Below are positions 42,481-51,180 of a stretch of DNA of 64,000 bases, one piece after another. The notes below the pieces were generated by a model. That model searched no databases and was not told the DNA's origin. It saw only the letters and a list, made by a program, of their open reading frames with translations. A program made the translations under genes and the position numbers. Location of the stretch: contig NZ_PVEO01000003.1 in assembly GCF_002973595.1 (NCBI RefSeq), positions 186,001-250,000 on the forward strand. Reading direction: 5' to 3'. Origin of the DNA: Jejuia pallidilutea. Lineage in GTDB: Bacteria; Bacteroidota; Bacteroidia; Flavobacteriales; Flavobacteriaceae. The number at the start of each line of letters is the position of its first letter. Within the stretch, counting starts at the first letter, position 1.

Positions 42481-44388
42481 ATGGCACACGTTAAACCGTA
42501 CAGTTTATTTACAGAATTCGATATTAACTTATTTAAGGCCGGAAAGCATTTTAGACTATATGAAAAATTTGGGTCGCACCTTGTAACCGTAGATGGTATA
42601 GAAGGTGTGTATTTTGCTGTTTGGGCACCTAGCGCTAAACAAGTATCTGTAATTGGCGATTTTAATTATTGGATGGAAGGCGAACATCAACTAAATGTGC
42701 GTTGGGATTCTAGCGGAATTTGGGAAGGTTTTATTCCATTGGTAGAAAAGGGCGCCATTTACAAATATAAAATACAAAGTCACCACAACGATGTAAAAAC
42801 CGAAAAAGCCGATCCTTACGCAAGACGATGCGAACACCCTCCAAAAACCGCGTCTATTGTTTGGGACGACAACTACAAGTGGAAAGACAGTAGCTGGATG
42901 AAAAAGCGCAAAAAGAATAATGCTATAGATGCGCCATTTTCTGTATACGAAGTACATTTAGGTTCTTGGAAAAAAAATGTTGAAGAAAATAGGTTTATGT
43001 CTTACCACGAATTGGCAGACGATTTGGTAAACTACGTTAAAGAGATGAACTTTACCCACGTAGAATTAATGCCCATTATGGAATACCCTTACGATCCGTC
43101 TTGGGGCTACCAACTTACAGGTTATTTTGCACCAACAGCGCGTTACGGCTACCCAGAGGAGTTTAAATATTTAGTAGATAAACTTCACCAAAACGATATT
43201 GGAATTATTTTAGATTGGGTGCCATCGCATTTTCCAGAAGACGCGCATGGTTTAGGATTTTTCGATGGCACACATTTATACGAACACCCCGATAGGCGTA
43301 AAGGTTATCATCAAGACTGGAAAAGTTTAATTTTTAATTACGAACGCAACGAAGTACGGTCTTTTTTAATTAGTAATGCCATTTTTTGGTTAGACCAATA
43401 CCATGCCGATGGGTTGCGTGTAGATGCCGTAGCCTCTATGTTGTTTTTAGATTATTCTAGAGAAGATGGCGAGTGGGAGCCAAATATTTACGGTGGTAGG
43501 GAAAATTTAGCTGTTATAGATTTTTTAAAACAACTAAACGAAGAAGTTTATGCTTCTTTCCCAGATGTACAAACCATAGCCGAAGAATCTACAGCTTTCC
43601 CCATGGTATCTAAACCAACATTTATGGGTGGTTTAGGTTTTGGTATGAAATGGATGATGGGCTGGATGCACGATACCTTAGAGTATTTTAAAAAAGACCC
43701 TATTTATAGAAAATACCACCACAACGAAATTACATTTAGTTTAGCTTATGCGTTTACTGAAAATTTTATGCTACCATTATCTCATGATGAAGTAGTGTAT
43801 GGCAAAAATTCTATTTTAGGAAGAATGCCTGGTGACGAATGGCAGCGTTTTGCAAACCTAAGATTACTATACGGCTATATGTTTACACACCCAGGAACAA
43901 AACTATTGTTTATGGGAAGTGAATTTGGACAATACAACGAATGGGATTTTCAAGGTAGTTTAGACTGGAACCTATTAGATTTTAAACCACACCAAGATGC
44001 TTTAAACTATTTTAAACATTTAAATAAACTCTACAAATCTACACCTGCACTTTACGAAAAAGGGTTTAGTAGTGAAGGGTTTGAATGGATTAGTTACGAC
44101 GACCACGAAAACTGCGTAATATCATATATAAGAAAAGGGTACGATGAACAAACGCCAGTGGTAGTGGTGTGTAACTTAACTCCTTCAGTTAGAAAAAGCT
44201 ATAAAATTGGTGTACCAATTAAAGGTAAATTAGTTGAAATTTTTAATAGTGATGCGGCAGCATTTGGTGGTAGTGGTATTGCCAACAAAAAACAAATTAC
44301 TATTAAAAAGGAAACTTGGAATGGTAAGGATTTTTCAGCCGAGGTCACCCTTCCGCCATTAGCTATAACCATTTTTGAATTTAAATAA
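42481..44388 (+). CDS. glgB: 1,4-alpha-glucan branching enzyme
   Basis: 635 aa. A CBM48 domain (GIEGVYFAVWAPSAKQVSVI) precedes the GH13 barrel: HVELMPIMEYPYDPSWGYQL, GLRVDAVASMLFLDYSR (nucleophile Asp), TIAEESTAFP (acid/base Glu) and LPLSHDEVVYGK. It introduces alpha-1,6 branches. It is last in the operon, and the strong terminator at 44404-44448 follows. The length fits GlgB lacking an extra N-terminal CBM48. Confidence 0.97.
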   Translation: MAHVKPYSLFTEFDINLFKAGKHFRLYEKFGSHLVTVDGIEGVYFAVWAPSAKQVSVIGDFNYWMEGEHQLNVRWDSSGIWEGFIPLVEKGAIYKYKIQSHHNDVKTEKADPYARRCEHPPKTASIVWDDNYKWKDSSWMKKRKKNNAIDAPFSVYEVHLGSWKKNVEENRFMSYHELADDLVNYVKEMNFTHVELMPIMEYPYDPSWGYQLTGYFAPTARYGYPEEFKYLVDKLHQNDIGIILDWVPSHFPEDAHGLGFFDGTHLYEHPDRRKGYHQDWKSLIFNYERNEVRSFLISNAIFWLDQYHADGLRVDAVASMLFLDYSREDGEWEPNIYGGRENLAVIDFLKQLNEEVYASFPDVQTIAEESTAFPMVSKPTFMGGLGFGMKWMMGWMHDTLEYFKKDPIYRKYHHNEITFSLAYAFTENFMLPLSHDEVVYGKNSILGRMPGDEWQRFANLRLLYGYMFTHPGTKLLFMGSEFGQYNEWDFQGSLDWNLLDFKPHQDALNYFKHLNKLYKSTPALYEKGFSSEGFEWISYDDHENCVISYIRKGYDEQTPVVVVCNLTPSVRKSYKIGVPIKGKLVEIFNSDAAAFGGSGIANKKQITIKKETWNGKDFSAEVTLPPLAITIFEFK

Positions 44389-44700
44389 TACAACAATAAA
44401 ACCAATAAAAAATGCGCAATAGTTAGTGCTACTTGCGCATTTTTTATTGAATACCTTGAAAAACAATCACTTCTATATTCAAATTACAGCAATTTAAGGC
44501 AACTTTACAGAATTTATTAAAATTATTAAATCGCCTAAACCCCAAAAACACAGTTTATTAGCGTATTCTTAAAAACTTAATAATTTAATCAAGCCATTAT
44601 TAGGTTTTGCATAATTAATTAACCTATTTTTTAATAAAAAGTAACTCATCAGACATTTAAAATTTAGTATTTTCGTGGATTAATTTTAATACCTGTTTAC
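44389..44700. other. 312-bp intergenic region with a terminator
   Basis: Holds the glgB terminator (44404-44448), then AT-rich sequence leading to the GH31 gene. No further gene is seen. Confidence 0.6.
44404..44448 (+). terminator. Strong terminator after glgB
   Basis: Arms AATAAAAAATGCGCAA (44404-44419) and TTGCGCATTTTTTATT (44433-44448), a perfect 16-bp stem including a T run. Confidence 0.92.
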
Positions 44701-47103
44701 ATGATATTAAATACCGAATTAGAATATAAAGGAAACCTGTTTCCCTCCAAAATAGTTAAGTACGAAAAGAACCTTAACGTACTCTCATTTACCGCAGAAA
44801 ACGGTGTTATTTTAGAAGTTACCGTGCGTCGCGATAGTATTTTGCGTTTTAGGTACACTACCACTGGTATTTTTGAAAACGATTTTTCTTATGCCATTAC
44901 AAAATATGCAAGTAGAGGTTACAATCATTTAGAAGTTACCGAAGATGATGATAACTACATTATCACTACTGCAAAACTAATTTGCAACGTATCAAAAACC
45001 GATTTAAGAACTTCAATTTTTGATGCCAAAGACAAAACGCTAATCTGCGAAGACGAATTAGGGTTTCATTGGGAAGAAAGCTATGAGTTTGGTGGCGATG
45101 TTGTAAAAATGTCTAAAACCGCCCAATCTGGTGAAAGCTATTACGGCCTTGGAGACAAGCCAGTGGATAATAACTTAAAAGGAAAACGTTTTGAAAACTG
45201 GGTAACCGATTCTTACGCTTATGGTAGGGAAACAGACCCTATATACAAAGCTATCCCATTTTATACAGCACTACACCATAAAAAAGCCTATGGTATCTTT
45301 TTTGATAATACCTTCCGTTCTTTTTTCGATTTTTGTGCAGAACGTAGAAACATTACAAGTTTTTGGGCACACGGTGGCGAAATGAATTACTATTTTATTT
45401 ATGGCCCAGATATGTCGGAGGTTGTTGCCAACTATACCGACCTAACAGGGAAACCCCATGAAATGCCAGCACTTTGGACCTTAGGCTACCACCAGTGTAA
45501 ATGGAGTTACTATCCAGAATCAAACGTAAAAGAAATTACAGCTAAGTTTAGAGAGTTACAAATTCCTTGCGATGCTATTTATTTAGACATCGATTACATG
45601 GAAGGTTTTAGATGTTTTACATGGAGCAAAGAACATTTTCCCGACCCTAAGCGCATGGTGAAGGAATTGGCAGATGATGGTTTTAAAACCATTGTTATTA
45701 TAGATCCAGGTATTAAAATAGATATGGATTATTCGGTGTTTAAAGAAGGTCTAGACAAAGACTATTTCTGTAAACGCGCCGATGGGCCATACATGAAAGG
45801 TAAAGTATGGCCAGGGGAATGTTATTTCCCAGATTTTACCAATCCAGAAGTAAGAGACTGGTGGTCTAACCTTTTTAAAGAACTTGTTGAAGATATAGGC
45901 GTAAAAGGTGTTTGGAACGATATGAACGAACCCGCAGTAATGGATGTGCCTGGAAAAACCTTTCCTAACGATGTTAGGCATGATTATGATGGCAACCAAT
46001 GTAGCCATAGAAAAGCGCACAACGTTTACGGTATGCAAATGGCACGTGCCACTTACCAAGGCTTGAAAAAATTCTCGTATCCAAAACGTCCTTTTGTTAT
46101 TACGAGAGCTGCTTATTCTGGTACGCAACGTTACACATCTAGTTGGACGGGTGATAACGTGGCCACTTGGGACCACTTAAATATTGCAAACCTACAAGCC
46201 CAAAGAATGGCCATGTCTGGTTTTTCATTTGTAGGATCTGATATTGGAGGATTTGCAGAGCAACCTAATGGCGAATTATATGCGCGTTGGATTCAATTGG
46301 GGATATTTCACCCTTTTTGTAGAACACATTCCTCTGGAGACCATGGCGACCAAGAGCCTTGGGCTTTTGGCGAAACCATTACTAATGTAGTGCGTAAGTT
46401 TATAGAATTAAGGTACCAATTACTACCATATCTTTACACAGCGTTCTGGCGATATGCCGAAGAGGGCATTCCTATTTTAAAATCCTTAGTGCTATACGAT
46501 CAACACGATCCGCAAACATATTACAGAAACGACGAGTTTGTTTTTGGTGAAAAAATATTAGTATGTCCAGTAAACGGCCCTAACCAAAAAGGAAGACGCA
46601 TGTACATACCAAGAGGGAAATGGTACAACTTCTGGACAGATGAGTTGGTAACTGGCGGACAAGAACTTTGGGTTGATGCCGATTTAGATAGTATGCCAAT
46701 TTTTGTAAAAGAAGGCGCTATTATTCCTAAGTACCCAGTGCAGCAATATGTTGGAGAAAAAACCATTGACGAATTATTACTAGATGTATATTATACCGAA
46801 GGTAAGGAAGAATCTATGGTATACGAAGATGCTACAGATGGATACGATTACATTAAGGGTAGATATAGCCTAAGAAGCTTTAAGTTGTCTGGAAAGAAAA
46901 AAGAATTAATAATTCAACAACATAAAACAGGTAAGTTTATCACAACTTATAAAACATTTAAGTTGAACTTACATGGGCTGCCGTTTAAAATCACTAAAGT
47001 TCAAGTAGATAACGTAGATATACCGTTGAAAGATTTAAAAATAAATGGAGATAACACTCTAGTATTAACTAAAGAATTTAACGAACTGCATATTATAGGT
47101 TAA
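44701..47103 (+). CDS. GH31 alpha-glucosidase
   Basis: 800 aa, no signal peptide, so probably cytoplasmic. The nucleophile motif VWNDMNEPAVMD (Asp in WNDMNE) and acid/base Asp in SSWTGDNVATWDHL are seen; the N-terminal galactose-mutarotase-like domain precedes it, and the beta-sandwich end (FVFGEKILVCPVNGPNQKGR) follows. It hydrolyses alpha-1,4 (perhaps alpha-1,6) glucosyl ends and fits glycogen turnover. It is separately transcribed, since a terminator lies before it and another at 47134-47166 after it. Confidence 0.92.
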   Translation: MILNTELEYKGNLFPSKIVKYEKNLNVLSFTAENGVILEVTVRRDSILRFRYTTTGIFENDFSYAITKYASRGYNHLEVTEDDDNYIITTAKLICNVSKTDLRTSIFDAKDKTLICEDELGFHWEESYEFGGDVVKMSKTAQSGESYYGLGDKPVDNNLKGKRFENWVTDSYAYGRETDPIYKAIPFYTALHHKKAYGIFFDNTFRSFFDFCAERRNITSFWAHGGEMNYYFIYGPDMSEVVANYTDLTGKPHEMPALWTLGYHQCKWSYYPESNVKEITAKFRELQIPCDAIYLDIDYMEGFRCFTWSKEHFPDPKRMVKELADDGFKTIVIIDPGIKIDMDYSVFKEGLDKDYFCKRADGPYMKGKVWPGECYFPDFTNPEVRDWWSNLFKELVEDIGVKGVWNDMNEPAVMDVPGKTFPNDVRHDYDGNQCSHRKAHNVYGMQMARATYQGLKKFSYPKRPFVITRAAYSGTQRYTSSWTGDNVATWDHLNIANLQAQRMAMSGFSFVGSDIGGFAEQPNGELYARWIQLGIFHPFCRTHSSGDHGDQEPWAFGETITNVVRKFIELRYQLLPYLYTAFWRYAEEGIPILKSLVLYDQHDPQTYYRNDEFVFGEKILVCPVNGPNQKGRRMYIPRGKWYNFWTDELVTGGQELWVDADLDSMPIFVKEGAIIPKYPVQQYVGEKTIDELLLDVYYTEGKEESMVYEDATDGYDYIKGRYSLRSFKLSGKKKELIIQQHKTGKFITTYKTFKLNLHGLPFKITKVQVDNVDIPLKDLKINGDNTLVLTKEFNELHIIG

Positions 47104-47133
47104 CAAAAAAAATCTTTAGCAATAATATTTTAT

Positions 47134-47166
47134 AAACCCCACTTTAACACAAAAGTGGGGTTTTTT
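47134..47166 (+). terminator. Terminator after the GH31 gene
   Basis: AAACCCCACTTT (47134-47145), loop AACACA, AAAGTGGGGTTT (47152-47163), then T residues to 47166. Confidence 0.92.
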
Positions 47167-47414
47167 ACTTTTTATATAACCTAACACAACGAAGCTTTAC
47201 AGCAACAAAAAAGTTAGTTTAAATACTATTTCATGAGCTTTATAAGCAAGCCCAATGAAAATCCCCTACCTAGCTTAGAATAAAAACCACAGCGGTTATA
47301 TATAATTTAAAGTATGTTTTTTAAAGCTTTTTTATTCACTTTCAGACCTATCCAAACATATTTTTTCATCAATTAATCAAAATTTATTATTCAAAATCAG
47401 CACGTTAAAAATTC

Positions 47415-47437
47415 TTATTTAGATTTATTATAAATAA
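47415..47437. promoter_or_regulatory. Fur-box-like palindrome, upstream copy
   Basis: TTATTTA (47415-47421), 9 bp, TAAATAA (47431-47437). The arms are perfect and the 23-bp length equals the second copy at 47481-47503. It ends 2 bp before the -33 TTG. The consensus TTATTTAGA-n5-TCTAAATAA of both copies resembles Fur boxes of Bacteroidota. Confidence 0.6.
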
Positions 47438-47438
47438 T

Positions 47439-47469
47439 TTGGAGAAATGAAATCTCACACATATTTTTG
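47439..47469 (+). promoter_or_regulatory. Promoter of the TonB receptor
   Basis: TTG (47439-47441), 20 bp, TATTTTTG (47462-47469): an exact Bacteroidota consensus. It is enclosed by the two Fur-box-like palindromes. Confidence 0.7.
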
Positions 47470-47480
47470 CCCTGAATTTA

Positions 47481-47503
47481 TTATTTATATTAAGTCTAAA
47501 TAA
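47481..47503. promoter_or_regulatory. Fur-box-like palindrome, downstream copy
   Basis: TTATTTA (47481-47487), 9 bp, TAAATAA (47497-47503), with the inner half TCTAAATAA perfect. It would lie just past the start site and 6 bp before the receptor ATG, a repressing position. Confidence 0.6.
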
Positions 47504-47509
47504 AAACAG

Positions 47510-49933
47510 ATGAAAAACCTATTACCAATCTTAACCCTATTTTTAATACTCCATAGCGCCATAGCCCAAACTAATTCTGTAACAGGAACAGTTGTAGACC
47601 ATAACAACACCCCTATATTTGGCGCCAATGTTTCTATAATTAATACAACAAAAGGCACACAAACTAATGAAAACGGTGTCTTTGAAATTTCGAATATTAG
47701 TGATGGTAATTATACGCTATCCATCTCATTTATAGGTTATAGAACTAAAGAAGTGTCGTTTTCTATTTCAAACCAAAACCATGTGCATTTAGAAACAATA
47801 CTACTTTACGAAGGCAACGAAATTTTAAACGAAGTGCTTATTGAAGGGGAACGTCGCAATAAGTTCTCAAGAAAAAAAACAGCCTATGTGTCTAAACTCC
47901 CTTTAAAGGATATTGAAAACACCCAAGTTTATAGCACCATAACCAACGAAATTTTAAAATCTCAAATAGTTACCAATTTTGATGATGCCTTAAAAAATGC
48001 TACAGGTGTAGAACAATTATGGACTTCTACTGGGCGCGGAGGCGATGGTGCTGGGTATTATGCACTTCGTGGTTTTTCAGTACAACCTCAACTAGTAAAC
48101 GGTTTACCTGGTTTAACTAACGGTACCATAAATCCTGCAAATATAGAGCGTATAGAAGTGCTTAAAGGGCCTTCCGCAACCCTATTTGGCAATGCAGTAA
48201 GTTCTTATGGTGGTCTTATAAACGTGGTTACTAAAAAACCTTATGTTGGCACTGGTGGCGAATTATCTTTTACTTCTGGCACTTACGGACTCAATCAAAT
48301 TGTGGGCGATTTTAATACTGCATTAAGTGAGAAAGACAACTTATATTTTAGGTTAAACACAGCCTACACCACAGAACAAAGTTTTCAGGATGCAGGGTTT
48401 AGAAAATCATTTTTTGTAGCACCTTCTTTATCTTATAAGGTAAATAACAGATTATCGTTTTCGTTTTACGGAGAAATAACCCAAGCGGAACAAACCAACC
48501 CTACGTTTTTGTTTTTAAACAGAAGTGTGCCAACAGCATCTTCTAATCTAGAAGAATTAGGTTATAACAATAAACTATCGTTTACTAGCAACGACTTAAG
48601 TTTACAAAATCCTACACAGAATTACAGAATTGAAATGGATTATAAATTGTCTGATACATGGCAATCGCAAACTCTACTTTCTAAAAGTTCTACATCTACA
48701 AAAGGCTATTATTCGTATTTATTTGATTTTGGTGTGCTAGAAGGTGATACCTATTCTCGCTACATCAATAAGCAAAATGCGAACACACAAACTACCGATA
48801 TTCAACAAAATTTTATTGGCGATTTTAATATTGGTAGCTTACGCAATAGAATGGTTGTTGGTGTAGATTATTTTAATGAAACGCAAACCAATAATAGTAC
48901 GGGTTATGCCTTTTACGGTAACGTTACACCAGATGGTGGTAGCAATGGCGACAATCCTTTTACAGCAGATGTTGAAACAGATGCCTTCCCACTTTCAACT
49001 TCGGCAGTAGACGCCGCATTAGCATCACAAGGTGTAGCCAATGCAAAAACTAAATATCATATTTATAGTTTGTATGCCTCTGATGTTATTAACTTTACTG
49101 AAACGCTTTCTGCAATGGTTGGCTTGCGTTTAGACCATTTTGATAATGAAGGTGATTTAACAAATCCTGACGACGATTATAACCAAACTACATTATCGCC
49201 TAAATTTGGTGTGGTATATCAGCCAATTAAAGACCAACTGTCTGTTTTTGGAAATTACCAAAATGGTTTTACCAACGTTGCGCCACAACTGGTAGGGAAT
49301 CCTGATGAAGGGCCACAAACCCTACAAACCTTTAACCCAGAACAAGCAAATCAATTAGAGTTTGGTATAAAAACAAACTTATTTAATAACCGATTAAATG
49401 CTACTGTTAGTTACTACGATATTAAAGTTAAAGATAGGGTAATTACAGATCCCTCTTCACCATTTAATAAAATACAAGGTGGTGAAGTGGTGAGTAAAGG
49501 TTTTGAAATTGAAATTAATGCGAATCCGATAGATGGCTTAAATATTAGAGCAGGTTACAGCAACAATGATAGTGAAACAACAAAATCGGACAATACAGAA
49601 ATTTTAAACCGTAGACCCTTAGAAGCAGGTCCTGAAACTTTATATAATTTTTGGGCAAACTACGAATTTCAAGACGGTAGTTTAAAAGGCTTTGGACTAG
49701 GATTTGGTTTTAATGGTGCAAGCGAACGTTTTGCTATAAACTATGCCTCTACTGGCGAGTTTATTTTACCAAGTTATACCATTGCCAATGCTTCTGTGTT
49801 TTATCAAGCTAGCAAATACAGAATTGGGTTAAAACTTAATAATGCTTTTAACAAAGAATATTACAAGGGGTGGACAACCATAAATCCACAAATGCCTAGG
49901 ACGTTACTTGCGAATATTTCGTATCAATTTTAA
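47510..49933 (+). CDS. TonB-dependent siderophore receptor
   Basis: 807 aa. The signal peptide (MKNLLPILTLFLILHSAIAQ) is followed by a CarbopepD-regulatory-like domain (about 25-105, SVTGTVVDHNNTPIFGANV), a plug domain (about 145-245, ENTQVYSTITNEILKSQI, YYALRGFSVQPQLVNGLPGL, ERIEVLKGPSATLFGN) and a beta barrel ending in ...LLANISYQF with the terminal Phe. Siderophore-type plugs contain GxYxLRGF-like sequence as here. It takes up ferric siderophores or similar ligands through the outer membrane. Two Fur-box-like sites precede it and the PepSY gene follows after 95 bp. Confidence 0.95.
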   Translation: MKNLLPILTLFLILHSAIAQTNSVTGTVVDHNNTPIFGANVSIINTTKGTQTNENGVFEISNISDGNYTLSISFIGYRTKEVSFSISNQNHVHLETILLYEGNEILNEVLIEGERRNKFSRKKTAYVSKLPLKDIENTQVYSTITNEILKSQIVTNFDDALKNATGVEQLWTSTGRGGDGAGYYALRGFSVQPQLVNGLPGLTNGTINPANIERIEVLKGPSATLFGNAVSSYGGLINVVTKKPYVGTGGELSFTSGTYGLNQIVGDFNTALSEKDNLYFRLNTAYTTEQSFQDAGFRKSFFVAPSLSYKVNNRLSFSFYGEITQAEQTNPTFLFLNRSVPTASSNLEELGYNNKLSFTSNDLSLQNPTQNYRIEMDYKLSDTWQSQTLLSKSSTSTKGYYSYLFDFGVLEGDTYSRYINKQNANTQTTDIQQNFIGDFNIGSLRNRMVVGVDYFNETQTNNSTGYAFYGNVTPDGGSNGDNPFTADVETDAFPLSTSAVDAALASQGVANAKTKYHIYSLYASDVINFTETLSAMVGLRLDHFDNEGDLTNPDDDYNQTTLSPKFGVVYQPIKDQLSVFGNYQNGFTNVAPQLVGNPDEGPQTLQTFNPEQANQLEFGIKTNLFNNRLNATVSYYDIKVKDRVITDPSSPFNKIQGGEVVSKGFEIEINANPIDGLNIRAGYSNNDSETTKSDNTEILNRRPLEAGPETLYNFWANYEFQDGSLKGFGLGFGFNGASERFAINYASTGEFILPSYTIANASVFYQASKYRIGLKLNNAFNKEYYKGWTTINPQMPRTLLANISYQF

Positions 49934-49946
49934 TTAAACATAAAAC

Positions 49947-49994
49947 TTAGAGTGCTGTTAAAATGTATTTAAAAAATTGTTAACAGCGCTCTAA
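49947..49994 (+). terminator. Hairpin between the receptor and PepSY genes
   Basis: TTAGAGTGCTGTTAA (49947-49961) and TTAACAGCGCTCTAA (49980-49994), 15-bp arms with one mismatch. No U run follows, so it is an attenuator or processing hairpin rather than a full terminator. Confidence 0.5.
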
Positions 49995-50028
49995 CTAAAA
50001 TTTGATTGTTACCCTAACATGTTTTTCA

Positions 50029-51147
50029 ATGAGCTTTAAAAAATTCGTTTTTCAATTACATAAAATTTTAGGCCTTACCACGGGTTTAGTTGTGTTTATT
50101 GTTGCTATAACAGGTTGTTGTTGGGCTTTTAGGGATGAAATTGAAAGTATTTACGACGATTACAAAAAAGTAGCACCACAAAACCAACCTATTTTAACAC
50201 CAACACAAGCAAAACAGTTGGCAAAAAATGTGTTTCCTAACAACACGGTACATGGTACGGTTTTTAAAAAAGCCGATGATGCTATTGAAGTTATTTTTTA
50301 TGATGCAGAGCCCGAATTTTACCAAAGTGTATTTTTAAACCCATATACTGGTGCGGTTATTCAGGTAGATAATCATTTATCAGGATTTTTTGCTTTTATA
50401 CTAAAAGGCCATATGCGATTGTGGTTGCCAAAAGCCATTGGTGAGCAGGTGGTTGGTGCCTCAATTTTAATTTTTATCTGTATTATAATTTCAGGTTTTA
50501 TACTCTGGATTCCTAAGAAAAAAAAGAATTTAAAACAACGCGTAACTTTCAACTGGAAAAATACTACACGATGGAAACGTAAGAATTTCGATTTACATAC
50601 AGTTATAGGGTTTTATGTATGTGCTTTGGCTTTAGTTCTGGCTTTTACAGGATCTGTGATGTCCTATAATTGGCTAAAATACGTAGTTTACAAATCTACT
50701 GGTGGAGAAAAAGTACCTGCTTTTATTATTCCTGAAAACAAGAGTGAACATACAACGCATAATGATGTAGTGCCAATGGATATTTTAATTGTAAAATTAT
50801 TAAAAGAAAATCCAGAAGCAGAGGCCTACGAACTACACTACCCAAAAACAAAAGACGAAAGTATTTATGTTGAAGTTTCTAATAGCAAAGGGCTATACTA
50901 CGATGCAGATTATAGGTTTTTCGACCAAAATACTTTAGAAGAAATAGAAACACCTGCTATTTACGGAAAATATAAAGACGCCAAGGTAGCCGACAAAATT
51001 CTACGTATGAACTACGATATACACATTGGTGCCATTGGTGGAATTGCAGGTAAAATTATTGCTTTTATAGTGAGTTTACTAACTGCTAGTTTACCTATAA
51101 CGGGTATTTTATTATGGTACGGGCGCAACTATAAAAAAAAGGATTAG
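50029..51147 (+). CDS. PepSY-associated membrane protein (iron-related)
   Basis: 372 aa from the ATG MSFKKFVFQLHKILG. The open frame extends 9 codons upstream to a TTG (50002). It has helices near residues 17-37 (LTTGLVVFIVAITGCCWAFR), 145-165, 190-215 and 335-358, with two periplasmic PepSY-like parts between. HxxxGxxxG-type segments (LHKILGLTTG, LHTVIGFYV) are typical of the PiuB/PepSY-TM family, which reduces or handles iron from siderophores. Its place behind a siderophore receptor supports this. Confidence 0.88.
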   Translation: MSFKKFVFQLHKILGLTTGLVVFIVAITGCCWAFRDEIESIYDDYKKVAPQNQPILTPTQAKQLAKNVFPNNTVHGTVFKKADDAIEVIFYDAEPEFYQSVFLNPYTGAVIQVDNHLSGFFAFILKGHMRLWLPKAIGEQVVGASILIFICIIISGFILWIPKKKKNLKQRVTFNWKNTTRWKRKNFDLHTVIGFYVCALALVLAFTGSVMSYNWLKYVVYKSTGGEKVPAFIIPENKSEHTTHNDVVPMDILIVKLLKENPEAEAYELHYPKTKDESIYVEVSNSKGLYYDADYRFFDQNTLEEIETPAIYGKYKDAKVADKILRMNYDIHIGAIGGIAGKIIAFIVSLLTASLPITGILLWYGRNYKKKD

Positions 51148-51180
51148 TCGAGATTTTAAGGAAAATAATCTAATTATCTA

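Larger units (their letters stand above)
47104..47509. other. 406-bp region with terminator, promoter and Fur-like boxes
   Basis: Contains the GH31 terminator, then an AT-rich stretch and the regulatory region of the TonB receptor (47415-47503). No ORF is seen. Confidence 0.6.

Noticed and set aside
44389-44700. A glycogen-linked regulatory RNA after glgB
   Set aside because: The only structure is the glgB terminator; the rest is unstructured AT-rich sequence.
47104-47509. A small protein gene in the TonB receptor upstream region
   Set aside because: No frame longer than a few codons with a ribosome-binding site; explained by regulatory sites.
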